64,000 nucleotides of DNA from Hyphomicrobiales bacterium (lineage in GTDB: Bacteria > Pseudomonadota > Alphaproteobacteria > Rhizobiales > Xanthobacteraceae). Made by a program: the position numbers and the translations under genes. Where the stretch lies: contig WHTM01000004.1 in assembly GCA_009377755.1 (NCBI GenBank), positions 122,538 through 186,537 on the forward strand, written 5' to 3'. The notes beneath the pieces were generated by a model. The model was not told the origin of the DNA and ran no database searches. It saw only the letters and a list, made by a program, of their open reading frames with translations. This document shows positions 16,113-27,151 of this stretch, one piece after another (the first letter of the stretch is position 1; the number at the start of each line of letters is the position of its first letter).

Positions 16113-17187
16113 CGGCTGCCTCCGCCAGCGACAGCGAAGACGTCAGCCCCGGCGACTCGATCCCGAACAGATTCACCAGACCGGGAAGCCCGTGACGGGC
16201 CGGCCCCGCGATCATGAAATCGGCGGCGGGCTCGCCGGGGCCGGTCAGTTTCGGGCGGATCCCGGAATAGTCCGGCACCAGACGGCCGTCCGGCAGTCCC
16301 GGCCAGTAGGTGCGGATGCGCGCGTAGAACGACTGGGCGCGTCCGGGGTCAACCGCGTACTGCTCCCGCTCGATCCACTCCACGTCCGGCCCGAAGCGCA
16401 TGCGGCCCGCGAGGTCGACCGTGACGTGCACGCCGAGGCCGCCGTCGGCCGGCGTCGGATAGATCAGCCGGCTGAACATCGGACGGCCAGCGTAGGCGAA
16501 GTAGTTGCCCTTCGCCAGCACCAGACGTGGCACCTGATCGGCGGGATAGCGCGCTATGCGGCGCGCCAACGCTTGCGCGCCGAGGCCGGCTGAATTCACC
16601 ACCGCATCGACGTCGAGATACCCCGGCTCACGCCCGCCGAAATGCACGCGCCATTGCTCGGATACGAACTCCAGCCGCTCGATCGGCGTCTCGAAGGCGA
16701 TCACGCCGCCGCGGTCTTCGAGGTCGCCGCGCAAGGCAAGCATCAAGCTGTGGCCGTCAACGATTCCGGATTCTGGCGACAGCAGCGCCGCAATGCACCA
16801 GACCTCGGGCTCGAGCGCGCGCGCGGCAGTGCCGCCGATCATTTCCAGCCCCTCAACGCCGTTGGCTTCGCCCTGCGCGCGGATCTGGTCGACCTTGTCG
16901 ATCTCCTGCGGGTTGGTCGCAACCAGCAGCTTGCCGCATTTGCGATGATGGATGCCGTGCGCGGCGCAGTAGTCGTACAGCATGCGCCGTCCGCGCACGC
17001 AGTGGAGCGCGCGCAACGAGCCGGTTGGATAGTAGAGCCCGGCGTGAATCACCTCGCTGTTGCGCGAGGAGATGCCGGTGCCGATGCCGTCAGCCGCCTC
17101 GGCGACGATGACGTCATGCCCCGCAAGCGCCGCCGCACGCGCAACACTAAGCCCGATCACGCCGGCGCCGACGACGAGGACCTGCAC
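16093..17187 (-). CDS. FAD-dependent oxidoreductase, L-2-hydroxyglutarate oxidase (LhgO)-like
   Basis: The 364-residue flavoprotein of the DAO family starts with the FAD-binding motif VLVVGAGVIGLSVARAAALA, then SSRNSEVIHAGLYYPTGSLRA, which matches L-2-hydroxyglutarate dehydrogenase/oxidase relatives, and ends LVNLFGIESPGLTSSLSLAE. It probably oxidises a small 2-hydroxy acid. GTG 17187 is used because the FAD motif begins at once and the upstream aldo/keto reductase gene ends at 17189, a 3-bp overlap that indicates coupling. Confidence 0.82.
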   Translation of the reverse strand: MQVLVVGAGVIGLSVARAAALAGHDVIVAEAADGIGTGISSRNSEVIHAGLYYPTGSLRALHCVRGRRMLYDYCAAHGIHHRKCGKLLVATNPQEIDKVDQIRAQGEANGVEGLEMIGGTAARALEPEVWCIAALLSPESGIVDGHSLMLALRGDLEDRGGVIAFETPIERLEFVSEQWRVHFGGREPGYLDVDAVVNSAGLGAQALARRIARYPADQVPRLVLAKGNYFAYAGRPMFSRLIYPTPADGGLGVHVTVDLAGRMRFGPDVEWIEREQYAVDPGRAQSFYARIRTYWPGLPDGRLVPDYSGIRPKLTGPGEPAADFMIAGPARHGLPGLVNLFGIESPGLTSSLSLAEAAVTALVR

Positions 17188-17188
17188 G

Positions 17189-18184
17189 CTAATGCGCCTG
17201 CTCTGAGTCGAGATGCGCCAGTGCCGACGGCGCAACCCGCGGGCCGGCCACGGCGACAGCGGGCACCGCCGCCTCGATGCGGGCAAGGTCGCTCGCCGAC
17301 AGCGCGACGTCGAGCGCGCCGAGCGCCTCGCCGAGCTGATCGCGCCGGCGCGCGCCGATCAGCGGAACGATGTCGTCGCCGCGCGAGCGCACCCAGGCGA
17401 AGGCAAGCTGCGCTACGCTGACGCCCTTCTCGGCGGCGATCGCCGCGAGCGCGTCGACCAGCGCCAGGTTGCGCTCAAAATTCTCCGGCGCGAAACGCGG
17501 CATGCGGGTGCGGATCTCGCCTTCGCTCTGCGAAGCGCGCGCGGTCTTGCTGATCAGGCCACGCGACAACACCCCATAGGCGGTCACTGCAATCCCAAGC
17601 TCGCGCACCACCGGCAGGATCTCCGCCTCGATGCCGCGGCTGAACAGCGAGTATTCGATTTGCAGCGCGGCGATCGGATGCACGGCCTGTGCCCGGCGGA
17701 TCGATCGTGCCGAGGCTTCCGAAAGCCCGATGTGGCGCACGTATCCGGCGTGCACCATCTCGGCGATGGCGCCCACGGTGTCCTCGATCGGCACGTCACG
17801 GCTCACGCGCGCCGGCATGTAGAGATCGATCGTGTCGGTGCCGAGCCGTTTGAGCGAATAGGCGAGGAAGTTCTTGGCTGCGGCGGGACGCACGTCGTCG
17901 CCGACGAACTTCCAGGCAGGATCACGCATCGAGCCGAACTTCACCGCGATGAAAGCCTTGTCGCGCCGGCCGCCTTTGAGCGCCTCGCGCAGCAGCATCT
18001 CGTTGTGCCCCATGCCGTAGAAGTCACCGGTATCGACATAAGTCACGCCGGCGTCGAGCGCGGCGTGGATGGTGGCGATGCTCTCGGTATCGTCGGCGGC
18101 GCCGTAGCCGCCCGACATGCCCATGCAGCCGAGCCCGACGGCAGAGACGAGCGGGCCGTTGCGGCCGAGGCGGCGAGCCTGCAT
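17189..18184 (-). CDS. Aldo/keto reductase
   Basis: The 331-residue NADPH-dependent oxidoreductase has a TIM-barrel fold. Motifs are VGLGCMGMSGGYG, the catalytic YVDTGDFYGMGHNE (Asp and Tyr), AVKFGS (Lys) and DLYMPARVSRDVPIEDTVGA, where the usual catalytic His is replaced, as in the AKR subfamily with DLYxPAR. The cofactor region is IVPLIGARRRDQLGEALGA. ATG 18184 (MQARRLGRNG) fits the family start. The frame is open to 18244, so a longer N-terminus is possible. It is upstream of, and coupled to, the LhgO-like gene. Confidence 0.88.
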   Translation of the reverse strand: MQARRLGRNGPLVSAVGLGCMGMSGGYGAADDTESIATIHAALDAGVTYVDTGDFYGMGHNEMLLREALKGGRRDKAFIAVKFGSMRDPAWKFVGDDVRPAAAKNFLAYSLKRLGTDTIDLYMPARVSRDVPIEDTVGAIAEMVHAGYVRHIGLSEASARSIRRAQAVHPIAALQIEYSLFSRGIEAEILPVVRELGIAVTAYGVLSRGLISKTARASQSEGEIRTRMPRFAPENFERNLALVDALAAIAAEKGVSVAQLAFAWVRSRGDDIVPLIGARRRDQLGEALGALDVALSASDLARIEAAVPAVAVAGPRVAPSALAHLDSEQAH

Positions 18185-18347
18185 TTGTGAATATCCGTTC
18201 AACTTACGCCTCCGTGCCATTGTCGGCATCTCACGCTGCGACAATCGGGAGCAGGGCAGACGGAGTCAATAAATCGCGGATGAGGGAGCGATGAATGGCT
18301 TCGATCGCTATATCCGTTGGGGGGCGGGATGACCACGAGATTGTGTC

Positions 18348-19991
18348 ATGTTGAAAATCATCGCTATCCCCCTTGCATCGATCGCGCTGCTGGCCGGGAC
18401 CGTGCTCTCGACCGACGCGCAGCCTAGGCGCCAGGGAGCGCAAGGCATGCAACGTGCACCCGCGATGCGCGCAGCCCCAGCCCCTCGTGCGGTGCAGTCG
18501 CGAGCAGCGCCGCGTGTCATGCAACCACGGGCCGCCCCACGTGCGGCACCGCGTTTTGCTCGGCCACAGCCGAGTATCCAGCGCCGCGCGGCCCCTTGGC
18601 GATCGGCGACCCCACGGCGAGCAGCGCCGCAGCGCCGGGCAATCCAAAGCCCGCAACGGCGTTCGCGCGCGCCGCAAGATGCCCAGCAACGCAGACAAGA
18701 TCTCCAGCCGGAACGTCGCCAACAGCGTGCGCTGCAACGTCGCCAGGAGCAGCGCCAAGACCTTCGCCAGGAACGGCGCCAGGAGCAGCGCCAAGAGCGC
18801 GTCCAAGAGCGCCGGCAAGAGCGCATCGACGACCGACGTCGGGAGCACCGCCAGCAAGGCGCGCAGGAGCCCCGGGAAGAACGTCAGGCAGGCCGCGAGC
18901 GCAAAGCGGAACGGGTGACGGCGCAGCAGGCACGGCAGGGACGTTTTGCAGCGCGGTGGCATGATCGGCGCGCCAATCGGGGGGCTCGGCGCGCGGCCCG
19001 CCTCGCGGCGCGGATCGCGTGGCGGCGTGGGTTCTACGCGGGTTATGTCCCGTGGTATGGAGCCGTGTACTGGCCCTACGCGTATAACGATCTCTTCTTT
19101 TACACCTTCTGGCCCTACGCCTACGAAGATGGCTTCTGGGCCTACGCCTACGACGACTTCTTCGACGGCATCTTCTTCCCGTACGGCTCGCCCTACTCCA
19201 GCTATACTTACGTGGGGCCGTACGACGGCGTGACCACCGGCAGACGAACATCAAGGACGTCGGCTCGCGCCAGCGTTCCTGGGCAAGTCAGCCAGAAGAT
19301 GCAGCAATTGTGCAGCCAAGCCGGCAGCGGTGTGACTGCATGGCCATTCGACCGCATCGAAAAGTCTGTCGATCCTACCAGCGAGCAGCGGGAACTGCTT
19401 GAGGACCTCAGGCGCGCCGCAGCCGAAGCCGCCGACCGGTTCAAGGCGGCGTGCCCCGAGCACATTCCGTTGACGCCGACAGGGCGCCTTCAGGCAATGA
19501 CAGAAAGGCTGCAGGCAACGCTCGACGCAGTCAAGCTGGTGCGGCCGCCGCTTGAGAAATTCTATCAGACGCTCAGCGACGAACAGCAGGCACGGTTCAA
19601 CGCCATCGGCCCGACCATCGGCAAGAACCGAAGGCAGGCCGCGCAAGACGATGCGAAAGCTGACTGCGGCGGCGACAAGACGGGCCTCACCGCGGTTCCG
19701 ATCGAGCGTATCGAGGATGCCATCAACCCGACTGGGGAGCAGACCGCGCGGCTGGAGAAGCTGAGCGCTGCCATCGAGACATCGGTCCTGATCCTTGAGA
19801 AGGCCTGCCCGGACTACGTTCCGCAGACGCCGGTCGGCCGGCTCGAGGCGATGCAGCAGCGGCTGGAAGGCATGATCGAAGCCGCCAACACGTTGCGGCC
19901 GCCCCTCAAGGACTTCTACGCCTCGCTGAACAGCGAGCAGAAGGCTCGGTTCAATCAGCTTGGCCGCGAGACGGCGCGGTCCGGCGACTGA
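18348..19991 (+). CDS. Exported protein with Arg/Gln-rich coiled segment, aromatic repeats and two LTxxQ-type domains
   Basis: A 547-residue protein. Residues 1-25 look like a signal peptide. Residues about 26-120 are Ala/Pro/Arg rich. Residues about 120-200 are runs of Gln-Arg-Gln-Glu-Arg (RRQEQRQDLRQERRQEQRQE) that would form a charged helix. Residues about 240-300 hold repeated WPYAYNDLFFYTF / WPYAYEDGFWAYAYDDFF segments. The last 230 residues are two similar units (SGVTAWPFDRIEKSVDPT..., TGLTAVPIERIEDAINPT...) resembling Spy/CpxP-like LTxxQ periplasmic proteins of Rhizobiales. A role in envelope stress or metal binding is inference only. It is followed by a strong hairpin. Confidence 0.75.
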   Translation: MLKIIAIPLASIALLAGTVLSTDAQPRRQGAQGMQRAPAMRAAPAPRAVQSRAAPRVMQPRAAPRAAPRFARPQPSIQRRAAPWRSATPRRAAPQRRAIQSPQRRSRAPQDAQQRRQDLQPERRQQRALQRRQEQRQDLRQERRQEQRQERVQERRQERIDDRRREHRQQGAQEPREERQAGRERKAERVTAQQARQGRFAARWHDRRANRGARRAARLAARIAWRRGFYAGYVPWYGAVYWPYAYNDLFFYTFWPYAYEDGFWAYAYDDFFDGIFFPYGSPYSSYTYVGPYDGVTTGRRTSRTSARASVPGQVSQKMQQLCSQAGSGVTAWPFDRIEKSVDPTSEQRELLEDLRRAAAEAADRFKAACPEHIPLTPTGRLQAMTERLQATLDAVKLVRPPLEKFYQTLSDEQQARFNAIGPTIGKNRRQAAQDDAKADCGGDKTGLTAVPIERIEDAINPTGEQTARLEKLSAAIETSVLILEKACPDYVPQTPVGRLEAMQQRLEGMIEAANTLRPPLKDFYASLNSEQKARFNQLGRETARSGD

Positions 19992-20022
19992 CCATGGGGC
20001 CGACAGGCCCTCTTGAAACAAC

Positions 20023-20048
20023 ATCGGGCGGCCTCAGGGCCGCCCGAT
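20023..20048. terminator. Bidirectional hairpin between convergent genes
   Basis: A perfect inverted repeat pairs atcgggcggcc (20023-20033) with ggccgcccgat (20038-20048) around a 4-nt loop. It sits between the 3' ends of the LTxxQ gene (+) and pckA (-). It lacks a long T-run, so it is a strong stem with a probable, not proven, terminator role. Confidence 0.65.
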
Positions 20049-20089
20049 GGTCCTTCGAGATAAGCCGCGGCAGCCGCGGCGCGGAAGCG

Positions 20090-21706
<1,617 letters not shown>

Positions 21707-21949
21707 ACCCTCCGCGACTCGCCAATCGCCGAGATCACGCAACCTGGACGCGACCTCACCGCTCCAAAGATTTATACCCGCTGGCCAGCGGGCGTGCGAC
21801 CATATTCCACTGAGCCGCCGCCTGCCAAGGGTCTCACGCACGCCCCCACCGAAGCTAATCCCGCGCCGATTGATCCCTCGATTGATGACGCGATGGGCAT
21901 CGCACGGTGCGGTGCAATAAGCACTTGCGGCGAGCAGACTCTTGGTTGA

Positions 21950-22675
21950 TCAGGCGGCCGCCCGCGCCTCGTCGGCCAATTGCTTGAGCACCTGCCGCAG
22001 CACGCCGGGCGAACCGACCCGCCGCGGAAAGTGCAGCCGCCGCGCCAGCCGCTCGTGCTGCAGGTCGAGCCCCTCCGGGTCGCAGCCGACGCAGCGCCAG
22101 CCGCCGTCCGGCGCACCGAGCAGGTTGACCGCGTAGAGCCGGCACGCTTCGGCATGGTCCTCATTCATGTGCGCGATCACCTCCGGCTCGGCGGCGAGCA
22201 GCGCCTCGGCGCCGGTGAGGTCCGTAAGCAGATCGACGGCCTTGAGATCGACGATACGGCCGAAGCCGGCGACCAGATGCGCACCTTTCAGAGTGATCTC
22301 GTAGAAGGCGAAATCGGCGAAGCCGGCATACATCTCGGCGTCCGGATGGCGCGCGAGGTATCGCAAGCGCGCTTCTGCATCCTCGGTCGGCGCCGCGGTG
22401 CCGCTGAGCATCACCCGCGCGCCCTCAAGCGGGTCGCCAGGCTTACGCTCGTCCAGCATCAGCGAGACGCGGGCATCGGCCAGGATGTTCTTGGTATGGA
22501 CCGCGAGCGTCGAGATCAGCAGAATCGGCGCACCGCCCGGGGTCGTGGCCACGTTGACCAGCGAGCAGTACGGATCGCCGGAGCCGGCCATCAGAGTCGC
22601 GAGCGCGCCGCTGCGGCCTTCGCGCAGCAGCGTTTTAGCGGCCTGCTCAGGGGCGAACGTGGGTGTGGGCTGCAT
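21950..22675 (-). CDS. HugZ-like / pyridoxamine 5'-phosphate oxidase-fold protein with DUF2470
   Basis: The 241-residue protein has an N-terminal split-barrel FMN-binding-like domain (SGALATLMAGSGDPYCSLVN, VHTKNILADARVSLMLDER) and a C-terminal DUF2470 region (PEVIAHMNEDHAEACRLYAV). This combination occurs in HugZ-type heme oxygenases and in related proteins of unknown activity. The conserved HMNEDH is the segment whose His can bind heme in HugZ. Located between pckA and the divergent chvI in the usual Rhizobiales order. Confidence 0.8.
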   Translation of the reverse strand: MQPTPTFAPEQAAKTLLREGRSGALATLMAGSGDPYCSLVNVATTPGGAPILLISTLAVHTKNILADARVSLMLDERKPGDPLEGARVMLSGTAAPTEDAEARLRYLARHPDAEMYAGFADFAFYEITLKGAHLVAGFGRIVDLKAVDLLTDLTGAEALLAAEPEVIAHMNEDHAEACRLYAVNLLGAPDGGWRCVGCDPEGLDLQHERLARRLHFPRRVGSPGVLRQVLKQLADEARAAA

Positions 22676-22890
22676 TTGGTTGTCCTAATCGGAACTGCGG
22701 AACCGTCCGGACACTTAAACCCGCGTGGCCAGGCACCGGAAACCTTGCCGAATCTTCATTAGCGCCGCTTCATCCCGGCGTGTACCCTGGAAACATGAGG
22801 CGAATCACCTATTTGTCCACGGGGCGCCACATTTCAGCCCCGCTTTGCGGGCTTCAAGCTCGGGGTTGACCGTCACGGAAGGAAGGCTTC

Positions 22891-23589
22891 ATGCCAACCA
22901 TCGCTCTCGTCGACGACGATCGCAATATCCTGACATCCGTGTCGATTGCGCTCGAGGCGGAAGGCTACCGCATCATGACCTACACCGACGGCGCCTCGGC
23001 GCTCGACGGTTTCAAGACCTCGCCGCCCGATCTCGCCATTCTCGACATCAAGATGCCGCGGATGGACGGGATGGAGACGCTGCGCCGTCTACGGCAGAAG
23101 TCCGACGTGCCGGTGATCTTTCTCACCTCCAAGGATGAGGAGATCGACGAACTGTTCGGCCTGAAGATGGGAGCGGACGACTTCATCCGCAAACCGTTCT
23201 CGCAGCGGCTGTTGGTGGAGCGGGTCAAGGCGGTGCTGCGGCGCGCCAGCCCGAAGGATGCCACGGCACCGAAGGAAGCAGATGCCAAGGTGCTGGAGCG
23301 CGGCCTGCTGCGGATGGATCCCGAGCGGCATACCTGCACCTGGAAGAACGAACCCGTGACGCTCACGGTCACCGAGTTCCTGATCCTGCAGGCGCTCGCC
23401 AGTCGGCCCGGCGTCGTCAAGAGCCGCAATGCGTTGATGGATGCCGCCTATGATGACCAGGTCTATGTCGATGACCGCACCATCGACAGCCACATCAAGC
23501 GGCTGCGTAAGAAGTTCAAGGTGGTCGACGACGACTTCGACATGATCGAGACGCTCTACGGCGTCGGCTACCGGTTCAAGGAAACCTGA
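22891..23589 (+). CDS. chvI: Two-component response regulator ChvI
   Basis: This is an OmpR-family regulator of 232 residues. The receiver domain (1-120) has the acidic pocket ALVDDDRN, phospho-acceptor Asp in [17 protein letters not shown], and the conserved Thr/Lys region [11 protein letters not shown] ... [10 protein letters not shown]. The C-terminal winged helix has [21 protein letters not shown] and [15 protein letters not shown]. With ChvG it controls acid and envelope responses, central metabolism and, in rhizobia and agrobacteria, host interaction. GGAAGG precedes ATG 22891. Confidence 0.93.
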   Translation: MPTIALVDDDRNILTSVSIALEAEGYRIMTYTDGASALDGFKTSPPDLAILDIKMPRMDGMETLRRLRQKSDVPVIFLTSKDEEIDELFGLKMGADDFIRKPFSQRLLVERVKAVLRRASPKDATAPKEADAKVLERGLLRMDPERHTCTWKNEPVTLTVTEFLILQALASRPGVVKSRNALMDAAYDDQVYVDDRTIDSHIKRLRKKFKVVDDDFDMIETLYGVGYRFKET

Positions 23590-23698
23590 GCGGGATGCCG
23601 TCCGTCCTCCAATCAGGTTCTGCCCGGGCACACGAATTGAGATAGGATAGCGGCCGTCCGGAAAGGACCTGTGAGCGTAAACCGGCGGACCTGAACCC

Positions 23699-25501
23699 GT
23701 GCTCGACCGAACCACGGATCATACGGCGCCGATCGTCGAGACCGACCGTCCCGACCATAATTCCGCGCGGGCCGATCGCTCCGGCCGCGGCATCGTCGGC
23801 TTCCTGCGCCGCACGTGGCAGTTTTTCGTCGCGCTCAGCTTCTCCAGCCTGACACGCCGGATCGTGTCGCTCAATCTGGCCGGCCTGCTGGCGCTGGTGA
23901 TCGGCATTCTCTACCTCTCACAGTTCCGCGCCGGCCTGATCGATGCGCGCGTGCAAAGCCTGCTGGTGCAGGGCGAAATCATCGCCGGCGCCATCGCCGC
24001 GTCGGCAACGGCGGAGCCCGACACGATCACGATCGATCCGGAACGGCTGCTCGAATTGCATACCGGAGAAAGCTACGGCCCAAACGACGACCTGCTGTCG
24101 TCGCTCGAGTTTCCGATCAACCCGGAGCGCGTTGCGCCGGTGCTGCGCAGGCTGATCTCGCCGACGAATACCCGCGCGCGCATCTACGACCGCGAAGGCG
24201 TGCTGATCCTCGACAGCCGCAGCCTCTATGGACGCGGCGACGTGATGCGCTTCGACCTGCCGTCGCCGACGGCGGAGCAGCCGGGCTTCTTCGAACGCAT
24301 CTGGATCGCGATGAAGCGCTGGTTCGGGCGCGGCGACCTTCCTCTCTACAAGGAGCTCGGTCCGGAGAATGGGCGCGGCTATCCGGAAGTGGTCCAGTCG
24401 CTCAACGGCCTCAAGGCGAGCATGGTGCGCGTCAGCGACCGCGGCGAGGTGATCGTCTCGGTCGCCGTGCCGGTGCAGCGCTTCCGCGCCGTGCGCGGCG
24501 CGCTAATGCTGTCGACCCAGGGCGCCGATATCGACGACATGGTGCAGGCCGAGCGCCTCGCCATCTTCAAGGTATTCCTGATCGCCGCCGGCGTCATGGT
24601 TGTGCTGTCGATGGCGCTGGCCGGCACCATCGCCGGGCCAGTGCGTCGGCTCGCCGACGGCGCCGAACGTGTGCGCCACCGCATTCGTTCGCGTGTCGAG
24701 ATTCCGGACTTCACCGGCCGCCACGACGAGATCGGCCATCTGTCCGGGACGCTGCGCGAGATGACCGATGCCCTCTATAACCGCATCGAAGGGATCGAGA
24801 GTTTCGCCGCCGACGTCGCCCACGAGTTGAAGAACCCACTCACGTCGCTGCGCTCGGCGGTGGAGACGCTGCCGCTGGCCAAGACCGAGGAGAGCCGGGG
24901 CCGGCTACTCGCCGTCATCCAGCACGACGTCAAGCGGCTGGACCGGCTGATCTCGGATATTTCCGACGCAAGCCGACTCGATGCCGAATTGCAACGGCAC
25001 GAGGTGGTCTCCGTTGACGTCGACAAACTGCTGCGGACTGTCGTCGCGGTCGCCAACGAGGTTCGCCGCGATGACGGGGTCAGGGTGTCGCTCGCCATCG
25101 AAGGCGACGACCCGCGCGCGTTCACCACGCCCGGCAACGACTCGCGGCTGAGCCAGGTGATCAACAATCTGATCGACAATGCGCGGTCATTCTCGCCGCC
25201 GGGCGGAACCGTGCGGGTCACTTGCCGCCGGACCAAGGGCCACATCGGGATCATGGTCGACGACGATGGACCCGGCATCCAGCCGGAAGCATTCGAGAAA
25301 ATCTTCGAGCGCTTCTATACCGACCGGCCGCACCAAGGGTTCGGGCATAATTCGGGACTCGGCCTTTCGATCTCGAAGCAGATCATCGACGCGCATGGCG
25401 GCAGCCTGCGGGTGGAGAACCGCCTCGGTCCGTCCGACCCAGAGACCGGCGAACGGCAGGTCCTGGGCGCCCGCTTCGTCGTCCGCCTGCCGGCGATGTG
25501 A
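23699..25501 (+). CDS. chvG: Sensor histidine kinase ChvG
   Basis: The 600-residue membrane kinase has a first membrane segment near residues 58-77 (IVSLNLAGLLALVIGILYL), a periplasmic sensor of about 200 residues, a second segment near 281-303 (IFKVFLIAAGVMVVLSMALA), a HAMP linker, the phospho-acceptor His in FAADVAHELKNPLTSLRSA and ATP-binding boxes NLIDNARSFSPPGG, DDGPGIQPE and GLGLSISKQI. It phosphorylates ChvI. The frame begins at GTG 23699 without a clear ribosome binding site, so the exact start is uncertain. Its TGA overlaps the ATG of hprK by one base. Confidence 0.93.
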   Translation: MLDRTTDHTAPIVETDRPDHNSARADRSGRGIVGFLRRTWQFFVALSFSSLTRRIVSLNLAGLLALVIGILYLSQFRAGLIDARVQSLLVQGEIIAGAIAASATAEPDTITIDPERLLELHTGESYGPNDDLLSSLEFPINPERVAPVLRRLISPTNTRARIYDREGVLILDSRSLYGRGDVMRFDLPSPTAEQPGFFERIWIAMKRWFGRGDLPLYKELGPENGRGYPEVVQSLNGLKASMVRVSDRGEVIVSVAVPVQRFRAVRGALMLSTQGADIDDMVQAERLAIFKVFLIAAGVMVVLSMALAGTIAGPVRRLADGAERVRHRIRSRVEIPDFTGRHDEIGHLSGTLREMTDALYNRIEGIESFAADVAHELKNPLTSLRSAVETLPLAKTEESRGRLLAVIQHDVKRLDRLISDISDASRLDAELQRHEVVSVDVDKLLRTVVAVANEVRRDDGVRVSLAIEGDDPRAFTTPGNDSRLSQVINNLIDNARSFSPPGGTVRVTCRRTKGHIGIMVDDDGPGIQPEAFEKIFERFYTDRPHQGFGHNSGLGLSISKQIIDAHGGSLRVENRLGPSDPETGERQVLGARFVVRLPAM

Positions 25502-25986
25502 TGGTTGCGGCCGAGCACGACCCATCCACAATCCACGCTACCGCCGTACTGGTCGGCGCTCGCGCCGTCCTGATCCGCGGACCGGCTGGCTCCGGCAAAT
25601 CAAGCCTGGCCCTGCGCCTGCTCCAAGCGGCGGACGCGGGCCTGCTGCCGTTCGCGCGCCTGGTTGGCGACGACAGAGTGCGGGTCGAAGCCGTGCACGG
25701 CGCACTGCTGGTACGGCCCGCGGCCGCGCTGGCCGGTCTTGTCGAAATCCGCGGCCTTGGCCTGCGGCGGCTGCCGTTCGAGCCGGTGGCCGCTGTTGGC
25801 TGGGTCGTCGACCTCGGTTCCGCCGATGCGACGCGGCTACCGGACGCGGACGCCCTGACCGTGCTTCTCTCCGCCGTCCGCCTGCCGCGACTCGCGGTCG
25901 CACAGGACGCCGACCCGGTCCTGCCGGTGCTGCTATTTTGCCGGGAGTCCGGGGGATCGCCGATCGGGGCTACCATTCCTATATGA
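25501..25986 (+). CDS. hprK: HPr kinase/phosphorylase, short alphaproteobacterial form
   Basis: HprK phosphorylates HPr on a serine in response to energy state. The 161-residue product holds only the C-terminal catalytic domain, as is usual in Alphaproteobacteria: Walker A GPAGSGKSSLALRLL near residue 28, then GDDRV and the PTS-HPrK signature region LVEIRGLGLRRLP. Start ATG 25501 overlaps the chvG stop (TGATG), which indicates translational coupling of the two-component system with the PTS control proteins. Confidence 0.9.
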   Translation: MVAAEHDPSTIHATAVLVGARAVLIRGPAGSGKSSLALRLLQAADAGLLPFARLVGDDRVRVEAVHGALLVRPAAALAGLVEIRGLGLRRLPFEPVAAVGWVVDLGSADATRLPDADALTVLLSAVRLPRLAVAQDADPVLPVLLFCRESGGSPIGATIPI

Positions 25987-26177
25987 GCGGCTCGTGGGGT
26001 GCCCCAAGATGCGGCGGCGAGTCCCGCCAATTCGCCCTTCCCGGCTCCTGGACGGCATGCTATTGCGATGCACCAATTCCCAGACCGGTCCGAACGGCCC
26101 CTTGTGCTCCCACATCCGATGGTCTTGATTGTCGCGCTTTCGTGCGGCGCCAGCGGCGCGCCCGCGAGGAGTTGTTC

Positions 26178-26579
26178 ATGATCGGTCTCGTCCTGGTCAC
26201 CCACGGCCGGCTTGCAGTCGAGTTCCGCTCCGCCCTGGAGCACGTGGTCGGGCCACAGCAGCAGATCGAAGCGGTGACGATCGGCCCTGACGACGACGTC
26301 GAACAGTGCCGCGGCAGCATCATCGAGGCGGTCAAGAAAGTCGACAGTGGGGACGGCGTAGCGATTCTCACCGACATGTTCGGCGGCACCCCCTCCAATC
26401 TCGCGATTTCCTGCATGAGCCGGCCGAAGGTCGAAGTGCTCGCCGGCATCAATCTGCCGATGCTGGTCAAGCTCGCCAAGGTCCGTGACGAGGTTCCGCT
26501 CGCGGAGGCCGTCGCCGCCGCCCAGGAAGCCGGCCGCAAGTACGTCACCATCGCCAGCAGGGTGCTGACCGGAAAATGA
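26178..26579 (+). CDS. PTS EIIA component, mannose family
   Basis: The 133-residue EIIA-Man-type domain carries the phospho-acceptor His in VLVTHGRLAVEFRSALEHVVG (His9) and LTDMFGGTPSNLAISCM. It accepts phosphate from HPr. With no sugar permease around, it acts in regulation and not in sugar uptake. GAGGAG precedes ATG 26178. The 191 bp upstream, after hprK, contain no recognisable gene, so the place of rapZ seen in some relatives is empty here. Confidence 0.9.
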   Translation: MIGLVLVTHGRLAVEFRSALEHVVGPQQQIEAVTIGPDDDVEQCRGSIIEAVKKVDSGDGVAILTDMFGGTPSNLAISCMSRPKVEVLAGINLPMLVKLAKVRDEVPLAEAVAAAQEAGRKYVTIASRVLTGK

Positions 26580-26905
26580 CCGCCGCGTCCGACGCGGGCG
26601 GTCACGGTCCCGCCAGCGAGACTCCGCGCTGGGGCGCCATCGTTCGCGATCTGGAAATCGTCAACAAGAAAGGGCTGCATGCGCGCGCCTCGGCCAAGTT
26701 CGTCCAGATGGTTGAACAGTTCGACTGCGACGTGCGGGTGACGCGCGGCGCAGAGACTGTGGGCGGCACCTCGATCATGGGACTGATGATGCTGTCGGCG
26801 GGGCCTGGCTCATGGATCACCATCGAGGCGACCGGACCCGAGGCGGCAGCCGTAATACAGGCGCTCACCAAGCTGGTGACGGGGCGATTCGGGGAAGAGG
26901 ATTGA
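26576..26905 (+). CDS. ptsH: Phosphocarrier protein HPr
   Basis: The 109-residue protein has an N-terminal extension of about 20 residues before the HPr fold. The EI-phosphorylated His is in KKGLHARASAKFVQM, and the serine target of HprK is in GGTSIMGLMMLSAG. ATG 26576 overlaps the EIIA stop by 4 bp. It completes the set chvI-chvG-hprK-EIIA-ptsH. EI (ptsP) must be elsewhere. Confidence 0.93.
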   Translation: MTAASDAGGHGPASETPRWGAIVRDLEIVNKKGLHARASAKFVQMVEQFDCDVRVTRGAETVGGTSIMGLMMLSAGPGSWITIEATGPEAAAVIQALTKLVTGRFGEED

Positions 26906-27038
26906 ACTCTCCACGGTTATTCCGGGGCGCCGACGCAGGCAAGTTTACGCAGCCTGCGTACACTTGGCTGCGTGCGGCGAGCCCGGAATCCATGTCCACA
27001 CAGGCGCCGTTCGGGCCGCCCCGAAGTGACGCCCACAC

Positions 27039-27058
27039 ATATAAAGATTTCTTTATAT
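27039..27058. promoter_or_regulatory. Probable SahR-type operator upstream of ahcY
   Basis: An AT-rich palindrome with 9-bp arms, ATATAAAGA-TT-TCTTTATAT, stands out in GC-rich DNA 94 bp before the ahcY start. S-adenosylhomocysteine-responsive ArsR-type regulators (SahR) are known to control ahcY and methionine-cycle genes in Proteobacteria through AT-rich palindromes. Assignment to SahR is inference from position and symmetry. Confidence 0.6.
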
Positions 27059-27151
27059 CACCATTGCGACCGCGGGTCTCCGCTGCTATAGAACCGGCAC
27101 GCAACGCGCCCTTTTCGGCGTCCGCCGTTCATTCCCGTTACAGGAGCCCTC

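Noticed and set aside
25987..26177. A small gene, such as a rapZ remnant, between hprK and EIIA
   Set aside because: No frame in this 191-bp spacer resembles RapZ or another known protein.
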